64,000 nt of DNA from Sphingomonas sp. Leaf22 (GCF_001421715.1 NZ_LMKP01000002.1:1-64000); one strand, 5' to 3'. Shown: positions 8,851 to 18,199, numbered from the stretch's first letter. Program-made: numbers and translations. Notes: generated by a model from the sequence alone, not told the origin.

Positions 8851-9756
8851 ATGAACACCGCTGACATGACTGCGAAGATTGCCGACGGACAGGGTTTCAT
8901 CGCCGCGCTCGACCAGAGCGGCGGTTCGACGCCGAAGGCGCTGAAAGGCTATGGTGTCGAGGACGATGCGTGGACCACCGAAGAGGAAATGTTTGGCCTG
9001 ATCCATGACATGCGCGCCCGCATCATCCTGTCCGACGCCTTCACCGGCGACAAGGTGATCGGCGCGATCCTGTTCGAACGCACCATGAACGGGCAGGCGG
9101 GCGGCAAGCCCGTCCCGCAGGCGCTGGCCGACAAGGGCGTCGTGCCGTTCCTGAAGATCGACAAGGGGTTGGAGGACGAAGCGAACGGCGTTCAGCTGAT
9201 GAAGCCGAACCCCGGTCTCGACGAACTGCTTGCCCGCGCAGCCGCGCTCGGCATCTTCGGCACCAAGGAACGCTCGGTCATCAATCTCGCCAACCGCGAA
9301 GGCATCGCCGCCGTCGTCGCACAGCAGTTCAAGGTCGCGCAGCAGGTCCTTGCCGCCGGGCTGATGCCGATCATCGAACCCGAAGTGAACATCAAAAGCG
9401 CCGAGCGTGCGGAAGCCGACGCGATCCTGCTCGACGAGACGCTGAAGGCGCTCGACGCGATGCCCGGTGACGACAAGGTCATGCTGAAGCTGTCGCTGCC
9501 GGCCACGCCCGGCCTGTTCCAGCCGTTGGTCGACCATTCGCGCGTCCTGCGCGTCGTGGCACTATCGGGCGGGTTCGGCCGCACCGAAGCCTGCGCCGAA
9601 CTGGCCAGGAATCCCGGCATCATCGCCAGCTTCAGCCGCGCGCTGCTTTCGGACCTGCGTCACCGGATGAGCGATGCCGAATTCGACGCGGCACTGGGTG
9701 AAGCGATCGACGAAATCCACTGCGCCTCGACCGAAAAGACGCTGGTCGCCGCGTAA
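8851..9756 (+). CDS. fda: class I fructose-bisphosphate aldolase
   Basis: Cleaves fructose-1,6-bisphosphate to two triose phosphates through a lysine Schiff base, without metal. At 301 residues it matches the bacterial class I (FdaB-like) family rather than the zinc-dependent class II type. Recognisable parts are FIAALDQSGGSTPKALKGYG at the start, PFLKIDKGLE, MPIIEPEVNI, the probable Schiff-base strand KVMLKLSLP and VVALSGGFGRTEA. The ATG follows AAGGGGATCGAC. A strong hairpin terminator follows directly. Confidence 0.93.
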   Translation: MNTADMTAKIADGQGFIAALDQSGGSTPKALKGYGVEDDAWTTEEEMFGLIHDMRARIILSDAFTGDKVIGAILFERTMNGQAGGKPVPQALADKGVVPFLKIDKGLEDEANGVQLMKPNPGLDELLARAAALGIFGTKERSVINLANREGIAAVVAQQFKVAQQVLAAGLMPIIEPEVNIKSAERAEADAILLDETLKALDAMPGDDKVMLKLSLPATPGLFQPLVDHSRVLRVVALSGGFGRTEACAELARNPGIIASFSRALLSDLRHRMSDAEFDAALGEAIDEIHCASTEKTLVAA

Positions 9757-9785
9757 CGCTTTCCTACCGATCGCGAACCGTGACA

Positions 9786-9821
9786 AAAGAGCATCGGACG
9801 TTCGCGCGTCCGATGCTCTTT
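9786..9821 (+). terminator. rho-independent terminator after aldolase gene
   Basis: A perfect 15-pair stem (AAAGAGCATCGGACG / CGTCCGATGCTCTTT) with a six-base TTCGCG loop, 30 bases after the aldolase stop. The flanking A and T runs would let it work in either direction. It ends the tkt-to-aldolase cluster. Confidence 0.88.
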
Positions 9822-9929
9822 ACGATTATAGCCAGACGCGGTGCCACACCGTCACCCCGGACTTGATCCGGAACCCAAGATGACGATCACCAATCGGCCC
9901 GGCACTGCAAAACCCGCACCAACCATGTG

Positions 9930-10009
9930 CAAGTGTGACCTTCGTGACCTTTGCCCCGCAATCGTCATCCGCGCCAACCGCCCGCGAGTGTGACTTTTGT
10001 GACCTTTGG
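9930..10009. repeat. two direct copies of a GTGTGAC-TTNTGTGACCTTTG repeat
   Basis: Copy one lies at 9930-9955 (AAGTGTGACCTTCGTGACCTT) and copy two at 9986-10009 (GAGTGTGACTTTTGTGACCTT), 56 bases apart, each with two internal GTGAC half-sites. They fill much of the 301-base gap before thiE. The rest of the gap holds the aldolase terminator and a degraded CACCCCGGACTTGATCCGG repeat. No TPP riboswitch is evident. Confidence 0.6.
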
Positions 10010-10057
10010 CCTCCACGCGCCCTTCCACCCGCCGCGCGGCTGGGGCAGTGAGGGGGC

Positions 10058-10741
10058 ATGACCCTTGACGAAGATCCGCTCGGCCCGCTGTCCCCCGATT
10101 TCGCGAAGCAGTTCGTCCGCGACGTGCGCCGTCCGCCGTGCCAGCTGTATCTGGTTTCGCCGCTCGAGGTGACCGGCACCTTTCCCGACCGGCTTGCCCG
10201 CGCGCTCGACGCGGGTCCGGTCGCCGCCTTCCAGTTCCGGGTGAAGGACATCGACCAGCACGCCGCCGCGCGTCTGGCCGAACCGCTCCAGCGCATCTGC
10301 GCCGACCGGGACGTCGCGTTCCTCGTCAACGACAGCATCAGCCTCGCCAAGCGGCTGGGTGCCGACGGCGTCCATCTGGGACAGGAGGATGGCGACCCGC
10401 GCGAGGCGCGCGACGTGCTCGGCCTCAACGCACAGATCGGCGTGACCGCGCATGACAGCCGCCACCTCGCGATGGAGGCGGGGGAGGCCGGTGCCGACTA
10501 TGTCGCCTTCGGTGCCTTCTACCCGACCACGACCAAGGACGTGCGTCACGTCGCCGAACCGGTGATCCTGTCATGGTGGTCGGCGGTGTTCGAACTGCCC
10601 AGCGTCGCGATCGGCGGCATCACCCCCGCCAACGCCGCGCCGCTGGTCGCTGCCGGCGCGGACTTCCTCGCGGTGTCGGGCGCGGTGTGGGGCGGCGACG
10701 AAGCCGCCGCCGTCCGGGCGTTTGCCGAGGTTCTCGGATAG
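10058..10741 (+). CDS. thiE: thiamine phosphate synthase
   Basis: Joins the pyrimidine (HMP-PP) and thiazole (THZ-P) halves of thiamine to give thiamine phosphate. 227 residues, a TIM barrel. PPCQLYLVSP opens the barrel; FQFRVKD, FLVNDSISLAKRLGADGVHLGQED (diphosphate site), GADYVAFGAFYPTTTK and AIGGITPANAAPLVAAGADFLAVSGAVW are intact. It carries a roughly 25-residue extension before the barrel. It stands alone rather than with other thi genes, which is usual next to glycolytic genes in sphingomonads. Confidence 0.93.
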   Translation: MTLDEDPLGPLSPDFAKQFVRDVRRPPCQLYLVSPLEVTGTFPDRLARALDAGPVAAFQFRVKDIDQHAAARLAEPLQRICADRDVAFLVNDSISLAKRLGADGVHLGQEDGDPREARDVLGLNAQIGVTAHDSRHLAMEAGEAGADYVAFGAFYPTTTKDVRHVAEPVILSWWSAVFELPSVAIGGITPANAAPLVAAGADFLAVSGAVWGGDEAAAVRAFAEVLG

Positions 10742-10799
10742 TCGGAAACGTCTTTGCCGTCCGTTCGTTATCCAGCCTCAACGACTTTGGGGACGGGTG

Positions 10800-11825
10800 A
10801 TGAAGCGACTGGCATGGGCGGCGATCCTGATGGGCGGCGCGGCGATGGCGCAGGCACCGACGCCCGCTCCGTCATCGTCCGCGACACCGAAGCCGGCAGC
10901 GCAGGGGCTGCCGGCGATCGATCGCAATGTCCTGCACGCGCAGGTCCTGCTCGACCGGCACGGCTTTACCGTCGGCACGATCGACGGACGAAACAGCCCG
11001 GCCTTCGCCAAGGCACTGCGCGGTTTCCAGTCGGCCCGCGACCTGCCCGTCACCGGCAAGCTCGACCCTGCGACCCTGCGTGCGCTCAACCCCGGCATGC
11101 GCCCGGCGACGGTCACGCTGACCCTGTCCGAACGCGCGCTCGCCGGTCCGTACACCAACCCGATCCCGAAGGAATATGCCGATCAGGCGAAGCTGACCAC
11201 GCTCGGCTATCGCTCGCCGCTCGAAAAGCTGGCCGAGATGTTCCACACCACCCCCGCCACGCTGGTCGCGCTCAACAGCCGTGAGACGATGCTGAGCCCT
11301 GGCACCCGCGTCGTCTTCCCCAACATTCTTCCCGCCTCGCGCGCCTATCCCGACACCTGGTCGCCCGACTATCGCCAGACGCTCGCCAATCTGAACGTCG
11401 ATGCGAATCAACCGCAGGCCGACCGCGTCGTCGTCGACAAGTCGGAAGGGTGGCTGCGCGCCTATGCCGGCGACCGCATCCTCGCGCAGTTCCCCGCGAC
11501 GATGGGGTCGTCGCACGATCCGCTGCCGATCGGAAAATGGACGATTCAGGGCGTCGCTCCCAATCCCGACTGGCAATATAATCCGGCGATCCTGCGCCAT
11601 GCCGACAAGTCGGACAGCAAGGAGATCGTGCCCCCCGGCCCGAACAATCCGGTCGGCGTGGTCTGGATCGACCTGTCGAAGGAGCATTACGGCATTCACG
11701 GCACGCCCGAGCCGGAGAATATCGGCAAGACCGAAAGCAATGGCTGTATCCGCCTGACCAATTGGGACGCTGCCCGCCTGTCGCTGATGGTCAAGCCGGG
11801 TACCCCGGCGATCTTCCAGCCATAA
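10800..11825 (+). CDS. L,D-transpeptidase with peptidoglycan-binding and LysM-like domains
   Basis: Exported enzyme that makes or edits 3-3 peptidoglycan cross-links or attaches proteins to the wall. 341 residues. A signal peptide (about 1-19, ending AMAQA) is followed by a Pro/Ala/Ser linker, a PG_binding_1 domain (about 45-98, VLLDRHGFTVGTIDG to GKLDPATLRALN), a LysM-like segment (about 125-175, PLEKLAEMFHTTPATLVALN) and a YkuD domain. The catalytic motif HGTPEPENIGKTESNGCIRL has its cysteine at 316. Start is the ATG at 10800 directly after an in-frame GTG. The M23 peptidase gene follows 12 bases on, so both probably serve wall remodelling. Confidence 0.92.
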   Translation: MKRLAWAAILMGGAAMAQAPTPAPSSSATPKPAAQGLPAIDRNVLHAQVLLDRHGFTVGTIDGRNSPAFAKALRGFQSARDLPVTGKLDPATLRALNPGMRPATVTLTLSERALAGPYTNPIPKEYADQAKLTTLGYRSPLEKLAEMFHTTPATLVALNSRETMLSPGTRVVFPNILPASRAYPDTWSPDYRQTLANLNVDANQPQADRVVVDKSEGWLRAYAGDRILAQFPATMGSSHDPLPIGKWTIQGVAPNPDWQYNPAILRHADKSDSKEIVPPGPNNPVGVVWIDLSKEHYGIHGTPEPENIGKTESNGCIRLTNWDAARLSLMVKPGTPAIFQP

Positions 11826-11837
11826 GGGCGGGGGGCC

Positions 11838-12422
11838 ATGAACCGGATCGGCTGGACGTTCCTCGGTCTCTTCGTCGCGTTCGGCGCGCTTGTCGCCTTG
11901 CTGGTCGATTTCGGCGGAGCGGCGGCACCGCGGCGGGCCGCGATAGCGCCGGTCCCGGTCGAAAAGACTTCGGCGGGAACGCTGGTCCTGCCGGTACGGG
12001 GTGCGCGCTGGACCGATATCCGGGACAGTTGGGGCGACAGCCGCGGCGGCGGATCGCGTGGCCATACCGGCACCGACATCATGGCCGCCGGCGGCACCCC
12101 CGTCGTTGCGGCGGCGGACGGCGTCGTCGAGAAGCTGTTCTACAGCGACGGGGGCGGCGGCATCACCGCCTATGTCCGCGCGCCCAACCGGCGGCTATCC
12201 TATTATTATGCGCACCTCGCCAATTACGCGCCGGGCCTGCGCGAAGGCATGCAGGTACGCGCCGGCCAGCTGATCGGGACGGTCGGCGACACCGGCAACG
12301 CCGGCGCGGGCAATACCCATCTGCATTTCGGCATCGAACGGCTGTTGCCCGACGAAGCTTGGCATCAGGGTCGCGCGATGGATCCTTATCCGCTGCTTGC
12401 CCGCGGACGGCCTGAGCGGTAA
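11838..12422 (+). CDS. M23 family zinc metallopeptidase
   Basis: A 194-residue membrane-anchored LytM-type endopeptidase. One hydrophobic segment at about residues 5-24 anchors it, leaving the peptidase outside the inner membrane. All zinc and catalytic residues of M23 are present: H76 and D80 in GHTGTD, H126 in YYAHL, and H161/H163 in THLHFGIE. It is therefore likely to be an active peptidoglycan hydrolase and not a degenerate activator such as EnvC. It lies 12 bases after the L,D-transpeptidase gene in an apparent two-gene wall operon. Confidence 0.9.
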   Translation: MNRIGWTFLGLFVAFGALVALLVDFGGAAAPRRAAIAPVPVEKTSAGTLVLPVRGARWTDIRDSWGDSRGGGSRGHTGTDIMAAGGTPVVAAADGVVEKLFYSDGGGGITAYVRAPNRRLSYYYAHLANYAPGLREGMQVRAGQLIGTVGDTGNAGAGNTHLHFGIERLLPDEAWHQGRAMDPYPLLARGRPER

Positions 12423-12460
12423 GGGCGCTGCTTCGCTCTTTCCAACAGGTATGGTTCGTC

Positions 12461-13024
12461 ATGAAGATCAGCGGCGTCGACATTCGCCCCGGCAACATCA
12501 TCGAGTATGAAGGCGGCATCTGGCGCGCGGTGAAGATCCAGCATACGCAGCCGGGCAAGGGCGGCGCCTATATGCAGGTCGAGCTCAAGAACCTGCGCGA
12601 CGGCCGCAAGAACAACGTCCGTTTCCGCTCCGCCGAAAGCGTCGAGCGCATCCGCCTCGATACCAAGGACTTCCAGTTCCTGTATCCCGAAGGCGACACG
12701 CTCGTGTTCATGGACAAGATCACCTACGATCAGGTGTCGCTGGCGCGCGACCTGCTGGGCGACGCTGCCGCGTTCCTGCAGGACGGCATGGACGTCGTGA
12801 TGGAAATGTATGACGAGGAAGCGATCAGCGTCCAGTTGCCCGACACGATCGAGGCGACGATCGTCGAGGCCGATGCGGTGGTGAAGGGGCAGACGGCTTC
12901 GTCGTCCTACAAGCCGGCCGTCCTCGACAACGGCGTCCGCGTGATGGTCCCGCCGCACATCGCGGCCGGTACGCGGATCGTGGTCGATGTGTATGAGCAG
13001 ACGTATGTAAGGCGGGCGGATTGA
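12461..13024 (+). CDS. efp: translation elongation factor P
   Basis: Relieves ribosome stalling at polyproline stretches. 187 residues with three beta-barrel domains. The domain I loop tip is QPGKGGA with lysine 33, the position that receives beta-lysine in the EpmA pathway; the lysine argues against the arginine-rhamnose (EarP) type. The central [17 protein letters not shown] and the C-terminal [22 protein letters not shown] match the family. It sits 38 bases after the M23 gene and before suhB, from which it is separated by hairpins. Confidence 0.96.
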   Translation: MKISGVDIRPGNIIEYEGGIWRAVKIQHTQPGKGGAYMQVELKNLRDGRKNNVRFRSAESVERIRLDTKDFQFLYPEGDTLVFMDKITYDQVSLARDLLGDAAAFLQDGMDVVMEMYDEEAISVQLPDTIEATIVEADAVVKGQTASSSYKPAVLDNGVRVMVPPHIAAGTRIVVDVYEQTYVRRAD

Positions 13025-13039
13025 GGCGCAGCGGCCGGA

Positions 13040-13061
13040 CGGAATAGCAGCAGCTATTCCG
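13040..13061 (+). terminator. small stem-loop after efp
   Basis: An eight-pair stem CGGAATAG / CTATTCCG with a CAGCAG loop, 15 bases after the efp stop. No T-run follows, so termination is possible but not certain. Confidence 0.45.
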
Positions 13062-13156
13062 CCGAGCCGCAAGCCCGGCCGGCGCGCGAACGCGCGACCG
13101 ACGACGCGGGCTTCGCCCGCGGCGCTGCCAAGTAGAAACAAGCAGGATCAGAAGAA

Positions 13157-13972
13157 ATGTCCGCCCAGTCCGGTCTCATCACCGTCATCGAACGCGCCGT
13201 CCGCAAGACCGGCCCGCGCCTGCGCCGCGATTTCGGCGAGGTCCAGCATCTGCAGGTCAGCCGCAAGGGGCCGGCCGATTTCGTGTCGATGGCCGACAAG
13301 CGCGCCGAGGAAACGCTGGTCGAGGAACTGCGCAAGGCGCGGCCCGACTGGGGCATGTTGCTGGAGGAAGGTGGCGAGGTCGCGGGCGACCCGACCAAGC
13401 CGCGCTGGATCGTCGATCCGCTCGATGGCACCACCAACTTCCTGCACGGTATCCCCCATTTTGCGATCTCCGTCGCGGTCGAGGAGCCGAACGGCGCGGG
13501 CGGCAGGCCCGAGATTACGACCGCGATGGTCTATAACCCGATCACCGATGAAGGCTTCTGGGCCGAAAAGGGCCGGGGCGCCTGGTTGCAGGGGCAGCGG
13601 TTGCGCGTGTCGTCGCGTCGCGACCTGTCGGAAGCGCTGATCGCGACCGGCATCCCGTTCCTCGGCCATGGCAATTTCACCGAGTGGACCCGCATCTTCG
13701 GCGCGGTCGCTCCGGAAGTCGCCGGTATCCGCCGCTTCGGGGCCGCCGCGCTGGATCTCGCCTATGTCGCAGCGGGCCGTTTCGACGGCTTCTGGGAATC
13801 GGGCTTGCAGAAGTGGGATATCGCCGCCGGCATGTTGCTGGTGCGCGAGGCGGGTGGCTTCGTCACCGACTATCGCGGCGCTGACCGCGCCTATGAAAAG
13901 GGTGAGGTGCTGGCCAGCAACGAACAGATGCAGACGCGTCTGCACAAGCTGGTCGCTAGCGCCCTTCGCTGA
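13157..13972 (+). CDS. suhB: inositol monophosphatase family protein (SuhB)
   Basis: A 271-residue Mg-dependent sugar-phosphate phosphatase. The metal-binding motif WIVDPLDGTTNFLHGIPHF, the first acidic ligand pair at LLEEGGE, and the C-terminal WDIAAGMLLVREAGG motif are intact. SuhB proteins dephosphorylate inositol-1-phosphate; in some bacteria they also join ribosomal RNA antitermination complexes, which cannot be judged here. The efp-suhB pairing is common in alphaproteobacteria. A hairpin terminator follows 15 bases after the stop. Confidence 0.92.
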   Translation: MSAQSGLITVIERAVRKTGPRLRRDFGEVQHLQVSRKGPADFVSMADKRAEETLVEELRKARPDWGMLLEEGGEVAGDPTKPRWIVDPLDGTTNFLHGIPHFAISVAVEEPNGAGGRPEITTAMVYNPITDEGFWAEKGRGAWLQGQRLRVSSRRDLSEALIATGIPFLGHGNFTEWTRIFGAVAPEVAGIRRFGAAALDLAYVAAGRFDGFWESGLQKWDIAAGMLLVREAGGFVTDYRGADRAYEKGEVLASNEQMQTRLHKLVASALR

Positions 13973-13986
13973 GCCGATAATGATCT

Positions 13987-14006
13987 GCCCGACCGCGTGG
14001 TCGGGC
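13987..14006 (+). terminator. stem-loop terminator candidate after suhB
   Basis: A perfect eight-pair stem GCCCGACC / GGTCGGGC with a four-base loop, just after suhB and about 170 bases before nuoA. There is no T-run, so efficiency is uncertain. It plausibly separates suhB from the complex I operon. Confidence 0.55.
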
Positions 14007-14084
14007 ACCGACGGCAATCGCATCGCTCCCCGCGCGGCACCTGCGCGGGGGCGTGAACCGTACCGTATCCGGCATCGGCGGAAA

Positions 14085-14099
14085 TGAGAGTGATTCTCA
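14085..14099. promoter_or_regulatory. Fur-box-like palindrome upstream of nuoA
   Basis: TGAGAGT-G-ATTCTCA is a 7-1-7 inverted repeat with six of seven pairs matching, the layout of a Fur recognition site (consensus TGATAAT-G-ATTATCA is similar). It lies 80 bases before the proposed nuoA start. Iron control of complex I would make sense given its many Fe-S clusters. One site seen by eye is weak evidence. Confidence 0.4.
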
Positions 14100-14178
14100 C
14101 CCTGTTCCGCCCTTGATGCCCCCGCGGCATCGGCCTAAAGCCGGCTCCATCCATACCGCAACCGCGAGAGACCCTGCC

Positions 14179-14553
14179 TTGGTCGACCTGTCGCAATATC
14201 TGCCGATCCTAATGTTCCTGGGCATAGCCCTGGTCCTGTCGACGGCGTTCGTCGTACTGCCGATGGTGGCATCGCGTTTCACCGGTTCGCATAAGCCGAC
14301 CCCGGAAAAGCTGACCGAATATGAATGCGGCTTTCCCGCGTTCGAGGATTCGCGCAGCCAATATGACGTGCGCTTTTATCTGGTCGCGATCCTGTTCATC
14401 ATCTTCGATCTCGAAGCAGCCTTCCTATATCCTTGGGCAGTCTCGGTTTTTGACCTCGGCTGGACCGCGTGGGTGTCGATGATGGTCTTCATCGGCGAAT
14501 TGGCGCTGGGTCTCGTATACGCTTGGAAGATGGGAGCTCTCGAATGGGAGTAG
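14179..14553 (+). CDS. nuoA: NADH-quinone oxidoreductase subunit A
   Basis: First subunit of respiratory complex I, which couples NADH oxidation to quinone reduction and proton pumping. With the TTG at 14179 the product is 124 residues and begins [15 protein letters not shown], as expected for alphaproteobacterial NuoA; GAGAG lies eight bases upstream. An ATG at 14053 in the same frame would add 42 residues that look like untranslated leader. It has three membrane segments, and the conserved loop [20 protein letters not shown] between the first two. Its 3' end overlaps nuoB by ten bases. Confidence 0.93.
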   Translation: MVDLSQYLPILMFLGIALVLSTAFVVLPMVASRFTGSHKPTPEKLTEYECGFPAFEDSRSQYDVRFYLVAILFIIFDLEAAFLYPWAVSVFDLGWTAWVSMMVFIGELALGLVYAWKMGALEWE

Positions 14554-15113
14554 AACTGACGACCCCGCCGCATGGATTCGGCGCGGGCAACGCGGCCGGC
14601 GTGCCGGTGCAGGCTCCCGATCAGGGTTTCTTCAACGACCTGAACGGCGAACTGACCGACAAGGGTTTTCTGGTCACGTCGGCCGAGGACCTGTTTCAGT
14701 GGGCGCGCACCGGTTCGCTGTGGTGGATGACGTTCGGGCTCGCCTGCTGCGCGGTCGAGATGATTCACGTCAACATGCCGCGCTATGACATGGAGCGGTT
14801 TGGCGCTGCCCCGCGCGCGTCGCCGCGCCAGTCGGACGTGATGATCGTCGCCGGTACGCTGTGCAACAAGATGGCCCCGGCGCTGCGTCGCGTCTACGAC
14901 CAGATGTCGGAACCGAAATACGTCATCTCGATGGGCAGCTGCGCCAATGGCGGCGGCTATTATCATTACAGCTACAGCGTCGTGCGTGGGTGCGATCGCG
15001 TGGTGCCGGTCGACATCTACGTTCCCGGTTGCCCGCCGACCGCCGAAGCATTGCTGTATGGCGTGATGCAGTTGCAGCGAAAGATCCGCCGGTCGGGGAG
15101 CATCGAACGGTGA
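14544..15113 (+). CDS. nuoB: NADH-quinone oxidoreductase subunit B
   Basis: Peripheral-arm subunit that holds cluster N2, the last Fe-S centre before quinone. 189 residues from the ATG at 14544 inside the end of nuoA. The tandem cysteines are in [13 protein letters not shown], and further ligands in [11 protein letters not shown] and [17 protein letters not shown]; all four are present. A start further upstream would add residues copied from the nuoA overlap and is rejected. The stop TGA overlaps the GTG start of nuoC. Confidence 0.97.
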   Translation: MGVELTTPPHGFGAGNAAGVPVQAPDQGFFNDLNGELTDKGFLVTSAEDLFQWARTGSLWWMTFGLACCAVEMIHVNMPRYDMERFGAAPRASPRQSDVMIVAGTLCNKMAPALRRVYDQMSEPKYVISMGSCANGGGYYHYSYSVVRGCDRVVPVDIYVPGCPPTAEALLYGVMQLQRKIRRSGSIER

Positions 15114-15967
15114 AGGCACCTGCACCGCGTTATGCGCCGAATGACGGCGTGATCGACACGGCGACGGCGGCGTTGGGTGATATGCTGATCGACGCGCATG
15201 ATCTGGTCGGCGAAGTATCGCTGACTGTCGATCGCGATCGTCTGGTGATTGCGATGGAAACGTTGCGCGATACGCCGGGGCTGAAATACGAGATGCTGGC
15301 CGAGATTGCCGGCGTCGACTATCCCGAGCGGGCCGAGCGGTTCGATGTCGTGTACCATTTGCTGTCGATGACCCGGAACCATCGCATCCGCGTGCGCGTG
15401 ACGACCGATGAGGAACTGCCGGTGCCGTCGGTGACTGGCATCTGGTACAATGCCGGTTGGCTCGAACGCGAAGTGTACGACCTGTATGGCGTGCTCTTTT
15501 CGGGCAATGCCGACCTGCGTCGAATCCTGACCGATTATGGCTTTCGCGGCCATCCGCTGCGCAAGGATTTTCCGCTGACCGGCTATGTCGAGATGCGCTA
15601 TTCGGAAGAAGCCAAGCGCGTGGTCTATGAGCCGGTGAAGCTGGCGCAGGACTTCCGCACCTTCGACTTCATGAGTCCGTGGGAAGGGGCCGAATATGTC
15701 CTGCCCGGTGACGAGAAGGCGGCAGCACCCAAGCCCGCGGTCGCGCAGGCACCCGGCGCGCCGTCGCCGGTGACCGCCGATCAGGTCAAGCGCGCCGACG
15801 ACAATGTAAAGGCTGCCGAGCCGCAGGTCGACAAGCCCAAGACGACCGACAGCACGGCGCAGTCGGGTGCGGGGAAACCGCATCCTGGCAACCAGCCCGG
15901 ATCTAAGCCGGTCGATCCCGACGTGCCGTCGCCGGATGCGACGACCAAGTCGGCGGAGAACAAGTAA
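15110..15967 (+). CDS. nuoC: NADH-quinone oxidoreductase subunit C, with a long disordered tail
   Basis: Peripheral-arm subunit, 285 residues from a GTG that overlaps the nuoB stop by four bases. The family core includes the motif [17 protein letters not shown] and [22 protein letters not shown], ending near residue 195. Beyond about residue 200 comes an unusual tail of about 85 residues rich in Ala, Pro, Lys, Asp and Ser (for example [15 protein letters not shown] and KSAENK at the end). The tail is low complexity and probably disordered. NuoC is separate from NuoD here, unlike the fused NuoCD of enterics. Confidence 0.95.
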   Translation: MKAPAPRYAPNDGVIDTATAALGDMLIDAHDLVGEVSLTVDRDRLVIAMETLRDTPGLKYEMLAEIAGVDYPERAERFDVVYHLLSMTRNHRIRVRVTTDEELPVPSVTGIWYNAGWLEREVYDLYGVLFSGNADLRRILTDYGFRGHPLRKDFPLTGYVEMRYSEEAKRVVYEPVKLAQDFRTFDFMSPWEGAEYVLPGDEKAAAPKPAVAQAPGAPSPVTADQVKRADDNVKAAEPQVDKPKTTDSTAQSGAGKPHPGNQPGSKPVDPDVPSPDATTKSAENK

Positions 15968-17190
15968 TGGCCGATTACGATGCTCAGATCGACGGCTCCA
16001 ACCCGACCCCGGGTGACGTCGAGATCCAGAACTACACAATTAATTTCGGCCCGCAGCATCCTGCAGCGCACGGCGTGTTGCGCCTCGTCACCGAACTGGA
16101 TGGCGAGATCATCGAACGGATCGATCCGCATGTCGGCTTGCTTCATCGCGGCACCGAGAAGCTGATCGAGTACAAGACGTATGCGCAGGCGCTGCCGTAC
16201 ATGGACCGGCTCGATTACTGCTCGCCGATGTGCATGGAACACAGCTACGTCCTCGCGGTCGAAAAGCTGCTGGATATCGAGGTGCCGCTGCGCGCCCAGT
16301 ATATGCGCGTGTTCTTTGCCGAACTGACCCGCATCATGAACCACATGCTGAACCTTGGTTCGCATGTCATGGACGTTGGCGCGATGACGCCGAACCTGTG
16401 GATGTTCGAGCTTCGTGAAGACACGATGAACTTTTACGAGCGGGCATCGGGTGCGCGGATGCACGCGAACTTCCTGCGCGTGGGTGGCATCCGTCAGGAC
16501 GTTCCGCTCAAGCTGCTGACCGATATCGCCGAATGGCTCGACACGCGCCTGCCGCGTTTGTTCGGCGATGCGATCAGCCTGGTCGCGGAAAACCGCATCT
16601 TCAAGCAGCGCAATGTCGACATCGCGATCGTCAGCCGTGAAGACGCGGTGCGCTGGGGCTTTTCGGGTCCGATGATCCGGGGCGCGGGTATTCCGTGGGA
16701 CATCCGCAAGGCGCAGCCGTACGACGCCTATGACCGGGTCGAGTTCGACGTGCCGGTCGGCACGCGCGGCGACTGCTATGACCGGTTCATGGTTCGCGTC
16801 GAGGAAGTGTATCAGTCGGCGCGCATCATGAAGCAGTGTCTGGCGCAGATGCCCGAAGGGCCGATCGCCAGCGACGACCGCAAGGTCGTGCCGCCGAAGC
16901 GTGGCGAGATGAAGCAGTCGATGGAAGCGCTGATCCATCACTTCAAGCTGTATACTGAGGGCTATCACGTGCCCGCTGGCGAGGTCTATGTCGCGACCGA
17001 AAGCCCCAAGGGCGAATTCGGGATCTACATGGTGTCGGACGGCAGCAACAAGCCGTACCGGGTGAAGATCCGGCCGACCGCGTTCAGCCATCTTCAGGCG
17101 ATGGACTTCATGGCGAAGGGTCATATGCTCGCCGACATCACCGCCATTCTGGGTGCGATGGATATCGTGTTCGGCGAGTGCGACCGTTGA
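15967..17190 (+). CDS. nuoD: NADH-quinone oxidoreductase subunit D
   Basis: The 49-kDa-type subunit that forms the quinone-binding pocket with NuoB. 407 residues. Hallmarks are [15 protein letters not shown], the histidine-rich quinone site region, [35 protein letters not shown] and the C-terminal [21 protein letters not shown] and [12 protein letters not shown]. The ATG shares one base with the nuoC stop. The stop overlaps the start of the NTF2-like gene, so coupling continues. Confidence 0.97.
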   Translation: MADYDAQIDGSNPTPGDVEIQNYTINFGPQHPAAHGVLRLVTELDGEIIERIDPHVGLLHRGTEKLIEYKTYAQALPYMDRLDYCSPMCMEHSYVLAVEKLLDIEVPLRAQYMRVFFAELTRIMNHMLNLGSHVMDVGAMTPNLWMFELREDTMNFYERASGARMHANFLRVGGIRQDVPLKLLTDIAEWLDTRLPRLFGDAISLVAENRIFKQRNVDIAIVSREDAVRWGFSGPMIRGAGIPWDIRKAQPYDAYDRVEFDVPVGTRGDCYDRFMVRVEEVYQSARIMKQCLAQMPEGPIASDDRKVVPPKRGEMKQSMEALIHHFKLYTEGYHVPAGEVYVATESPKGEFGIYMVSDGSNKPYRVKIRPTAFSHLQAMDFMAKGHMLADITAILGAMDIVFGECDR

Positions 17191-17519
17191 GCCGTCTGGA
17201 TACCGTGACCGCGATGATGGAACGCTATAACGCGCGCGACGCTACGGGCTATGCCGCGTTCTTCGCCGATGACGGCTGCGAAGCGCAGTATCGTGGCGAC
17301 GTGGTGCGTGACGGGCGCGCGGGTGTGGAAAGCGGCATGGCGGCGGTGTTCGCCGAGTTTCCGCAGAATCATGCGGAAGTCCTGCAGTCATTCGAACTGG
17401 GCGATCGTGTCGCTTTACACGAACGCGTCCGTCGCTCGCCCCATGCCGAACCGTTCGACGTGATGACCGTCTATTCGTTCAGCGGCGACAAGGTCAGCCG
17501 CGTGGAGTTTATTCGCTGA
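17187..17519 (+). CDS. SnoaL/NTF2-like protein inserted between nuoD and nuoE
   Basis: A 110-residue protein of the cone-shaped NTF2-like fold: an N-terminal helix pair ([23 protein letters not shown]), then strands including [20 protein letters not shown] and a terminal [18 protein letters not shown]. It is not a known complex I subunit. Members include small hydrolases, isomerases and binding proteins, so no activity can be assigned. The TTG at 17187 overlaps the nuoD stop in the pattern seen throughout this operon; a GTG at 17178 is an alternative. Its stop overlaps the nuoE ATG by one base, so it is embedded tightly in the operon. Confidence 0.8.
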   Translation: MSRLDTVTAMMERYNARDATGYAAFFADDGCEAQYRGDVVRDGRAGVESGMAAVFAEFPQNHAEVLQSFELGDRVALHERVRRSPHAEPFDVMTVYSFSGDKVSRVEFIR

Positions 17520-18199
17520 TGGCCGACGCCCCCAACATCCCCGACGAAGCCGAGGTCCGCGCGCGTTGGGGCAATTTCGCCTGGAACCCCGCCAATGCCG
17601 AGAAGGCGCGTGAGATCGTCGCGCGCTATCCCGAAGGGCGGCAGCAATCATGCACCATCCCGTTTCTCGACCTTGCCCAGCGTCAGGTCGGTGCAGAAAC
17701 GCATACGCAGGGCTGGTTGCCGGTGCCGGTCATCGAGTTCATCGCGCGCGAACTCGGCATGCCGTATATGCGGGTGTTTGAGGTTGCGACTTTCTACACG
17801 ATGTTCAACCTCGCACCGGTCGGCCGTTACCATGTGCAGGTGTGCGGCACGACGCCGTGCATGCTGCGCGGCTCCGACGACGTGTTCGCGGCGTGCAAGA
17901 ATCGTGGCCTGACGAAGGGCAAAACGACGCCCGACGGGTTGTTCACGCTGACCGAGGTCGAATGCATGGGCAATTGTGCATCGGCACCGATGGTCCAGAT
18001 CAACGACGACAATTACGAAGATCTAGACTATGATCGCATGACCGCGATCCTCGAGGCGCTGGGCAAGGGTGAACTGCCCAAGCCAGGTACGCAGGAGCCG
18101 GGCCGACACACCGTCGAACCGGTCGGCGAGCCGACCAATCTGGCCGCGATGATGACCGAGAATCACGATTACCGACCCGAATGGGGAACGGCTTCGTGA
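17519..18199 (+). CDS. nuoE: NADH-quinone oxidoreductase subunit E
   Basis: Thioredoxin-fold 24-kDa-type subunit carrying the 2Fe-2S cluster N1a in the NADH-dehydrogenase module. 226 residues. Cluster ligands are visible in VCGTTPCM and [10 protein letters not shown], and the N-terminal helical part has [13 protein letters not shown]-terminal extension of about 40 residues after LEALGKGE (rich in Pro, Glu and Thr) is longer than in E. coli. The stop is overlapped by the following small membrane gene. Confidence 0.96.
   Translation: MADAPNIPDEAEVRARWGNFAWNPANAEKAREIVARYPEGRQQSCTIPFLDLAQRQVGAETHTQGWLPVPVIEFIARELGMPYMRVFEVATFYTMFNLAPVGRYHVQVCGTTPCMLRGSDDVFAACKNRGLTKGKTTPDGLFTLTEVECMGNCASAPMVQINDDNYEDLDYDRMTAILEALGKGELPKPGTQEPGRHTVEPVGEPTNLAAMMTENHDYRPEWGTAS

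Noticed and set aside
9757..10057. A TPP riboswitch before thiE
   Set aside because: I see no CTGAGA/THI-box core in this gap; only a terminator and short repeats.
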